Assembly: GCA_030696465.1 (NCBI GenBank)
Contig: JAUYSE010000060.1
Location: 1-8,517, forward strand
Reading direction: 5' to 3'
Source of the DNA: Legionellaceae bacterium
Lineage (GTDB): Bacteria; Pseudomonadota; Gammaproteobacteria; Legionellales; Legionellaceae
DNA: 8,517 nt
Positions 7,147 to 8,517 of the stretch are shown here, in pieces. Within the stretch, counting starts at the first letter, position 1, and every line of letters begins with the position of its first letter. Below the pieces are notes generated by a model, which ran no database searches, had not been told where the DNA came from, and worked only from the letters and a program-made list of their open reading frames with translations. The translations under genes and the position numbers were made by a program.

Positions 7147-7180
7147 CATACGTAGAGATCATTCTTTATGAGTTATCGCT

Positions 7181-8517
7181 ATGCCATGGTTAGATTTTGT
7201 CGGTTTTGAAAAAGAGTTTGATGATGCTTGGAAAGGATTGCATCAAGCTAAAAAATCTGTCCCTGCTTGGGGTGCTGAAGATATTCAGAATGTAGCCCCT
7301 TTTTTATTGGCCTCAAAAAAAACAACGCAAGAATTAGACAGCCAACTAGAAGCCTTGGCACGGTTGGGTATGTTTATGGAATATTCCAGGCAGCAAGGCG
7401 TTGAAATGGATGCATATTTTCAACAGATGTTTATACAAATGAGTGTGGTTTTATCTGAGGCAAGATTTTTAAAAAAAATGCAAAGAGAGCAAGGAATTAA
7501 ATTCCCTGCGCTGACATTGAAAGACATCCAGGCGTTTCGAGAAACACATCAAGAGGCATTAGCCCGTGTTGATGTTGATACATTTATTGCAAGCGCTCAA
7601 GAGCCTATTGTGGATCATATGCACTCTGAGTTGAGAGACTTTGACAAAAATTTTCTGGAAAATGCACTACGTTTTTGGAGTACAGTACAAAAAGATTTTT
7701 CAGATAGGCGTGATGTTTTTCAAAAATGCCTCCCTGCTATAATGAGCAGCTGTTTGATGGACGGGGATATTGCTCAGGCGTCAGGGTTGATAGATTCCTT
7801 GGTAGAAAAACCAGAAGATAAAGAAAAAATTGCAGATATGTATGCCTATTGGCTTGAGAATCTACGTTATCTGAACTTGAGCACAATAGAAGGCATTATA
7901 CATGAAAAATACCCAGATATTCGTTCTGCGGAAGATAAGCAAGCCGCGATGGTGCGTGTGTTATGCGAAGGCGGGCACGCTGAACGAGAAGCGTTATTAC
8001 GTGTAGCGATACAGAATAAAGCGAGTATAGATTATTTAGAAAGTGTGCATCAAATCAGCTTCGAAAAATATAGTCAAACGACGACTATGATCATAGATGC
8101 CTGTAATTGGGCCGAAGCGATTGAAAACAGCAGGGTAAAAATTCCGGCAGAAGTATCACTAGGTCAATATAAAACATTACTTAAAGATAAAGCGGTTTAT
8201 GATCAATTTGATGCGCTTGAGGCAATGGGTAGAGGAAAGTCGCAAGACAAAAAAATAACGGAATATGAAGCCCGAGTAAAAGCATATCTAGAAGACTCTG
8301 AGCCGCATATGATGTTTTTAAAAAGATTGGTGGGACTGGTGACTGTGGAACAAAGTGCCACTTTGATCCCTGCATTAGTGAATGCTTGGTTACATGAAGA
8401 TAGCAAAGGAGCCACGGATTTATTAGAAGGGGATGTCTTAGGGGTGAGTCAAAAGCAGATAATCTCGGAGGCGCACTCTTTCTGGGTAGAAGAGACCGAA
8501 GCGCTAAATATTTTAAA
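7181..8517 (+). CDS. Large protein of unknown function, 3' end outside window (at least 445 residues)
   Basis: The frame starting at ATG 7181 (MPWLDFVGFEKEF) stays open for 445 codons to the right edge, so it is a real but truncated gene. I do not recognise the family. The visible part has no signal peptide or membrane segment, is rich in charged residues, and reads as a long series of amphipathic helices, suggesting an alpha-solenoid or other all-helical cytoplasmic protein. I see no Walker, HExxH, kinase or nuclease motif. The ribosome site is weak: only a GAG about 8 bases upstream. The promoter candidate at 7116-7146 suggests its own transcription unit, separate from the ubiD operon. A 13-codon frame (7168-7209) overlaps the start in another frame. 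In an intracellular lineage a protein like this could be a secreted effector, but nothing in the visible part shows it, and a C-terminal secretion signal would lie outside the window. Confidence 0.85.
   Translation, partial: MPWLDFVGFEKEFDDAWKGLHQAKKSVPAWGAEDIQNVAPFLLASKKTTQELDSQLEALARLGMFMEYSRQQGVEMDAYFQQMFIQMSVVLSEARFLKKMQREQGIKFPALTLKDIQAFRETHQEALARVDVDTFIASAQEPIVDHMHSELRDFDKNFLENALRFWSTVQKDFSDRRDVFQKCLPAIMSSCLMDGDIAQASGLIDSLVEKPEDKEKIADMYAYWLENLRYLNLSTIEGIIHEKYPDIRSAEDKQAAMVRVLCEGGHAEREALLRVAIQNKASIDYLESVHQISFEKYSQTTTMIIDACNWAEAIENSRVKIPAEVSLGQYKTLLKDKAVYDQFDALEAMGRGKSQDKKITEYEARVKAYLEDSEPHMMFLKRLVGLVTVEQSATLIPALVNAWLHEDSKGATDLLEGDVLGVSQKQIISEAHSFWVEETEALNIL

Larger units (their letters stand above)
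6706..7180. other. 475-base gene-free intergenic region rich in secondary structure
   Basis: No open frame of credible length or ribosome site exists here on either strand; the longest ATG frame I followed on the + strand is a 15-codon run at 6878-6925. Base composition is very uneven: about three-quarters GC over 6776-6840, then AT-rich with A/T tracts from about 6980 to 7070. It contains the hairpin-dense element at 6750-6879, the inverted repeat at 6966-7020, the AT-rich hairpin at 7040-7072, a short pairing of TTGGG (7103-7107) with CCCAA (7120-7124), and the promoter candidate of the downstream gene. I see no clear intrinsic terminator with a long T-run on the + strand after the ubiD operon. 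Confidence 0.7.

Noticed and set aside
8181..8415. Two - strand frames of 64 and 70 codons near the right edge
   Set aside because: Both are antisense to the long open frame starting at 7181, overlap each other, and have no ribosome site or recognisable product.

Overview
The window looks like chromosomal core sequence from a gammaproteobacterium with a moderately AT-rich genome (low to mid 40s % GC by eye). The best clue is Rho: with the start chosen here, its landmark residues fall at the same numbers as in Escherichia coli Rho. UbiD and the flavin reductase also align closely with the E. coli proteins in the same ubiD-fre order. AT-rich Gammaproteobacteria such as the Legionellales would fit, but the sequence alone does not settle the family. 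All genes are on the + strand.

Layout. Bases 1-1175 are the C-terminal half of the RNA-binding transcription accessory protein Tex, cut by the left edge. One base later (1177-2823) comes a 548-residue soluble, probably helical protein that I do not recognise; the spacing suggests it is co-transcribed with tex. After a 179-base gap comes rho (3003-4265), with a small hairpin just downstream that may be its terminator. ubiD (4348-5811) overlaps the flavin reductase gene (5808-6491) by four bases, and a 64-residue two-helix membrane protein (6511-6705) follows 19 bases later, giving a likely three-gene operon with a ubiquinone/flavin theme.

Bases 6706-7180 contain no convincing gene. They hold an unusually GC-rich, hairpin-dense element bounded by the short inverted repeat ATTCCCGC/GCGGGAAT (6750-6879), then a 12-base inverted repeat around a 31-base loop (6966-7020), an AT-rich hairpin (7040-7072), and a plausible sigma-70-type promoter (7116-7146). 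That promoter would serve a large unrecognised protein that starts at 7181 and runs off the right edge (at least 445 residues).

Functionally, Tex and Rho both act on transcription, and UbiD with a Fre-type reductase belongs to quinone/flavin metabolism. Most of the window is ordinary housekeeping sequence. The parts that deserve a second look are the structured intergenic region, the two unknown proteins, and a flavin reductase that lacks the usual arginine of its flavin-binding motif. I see no CRISPR array, phage, transposase, tRNA or rRNA.
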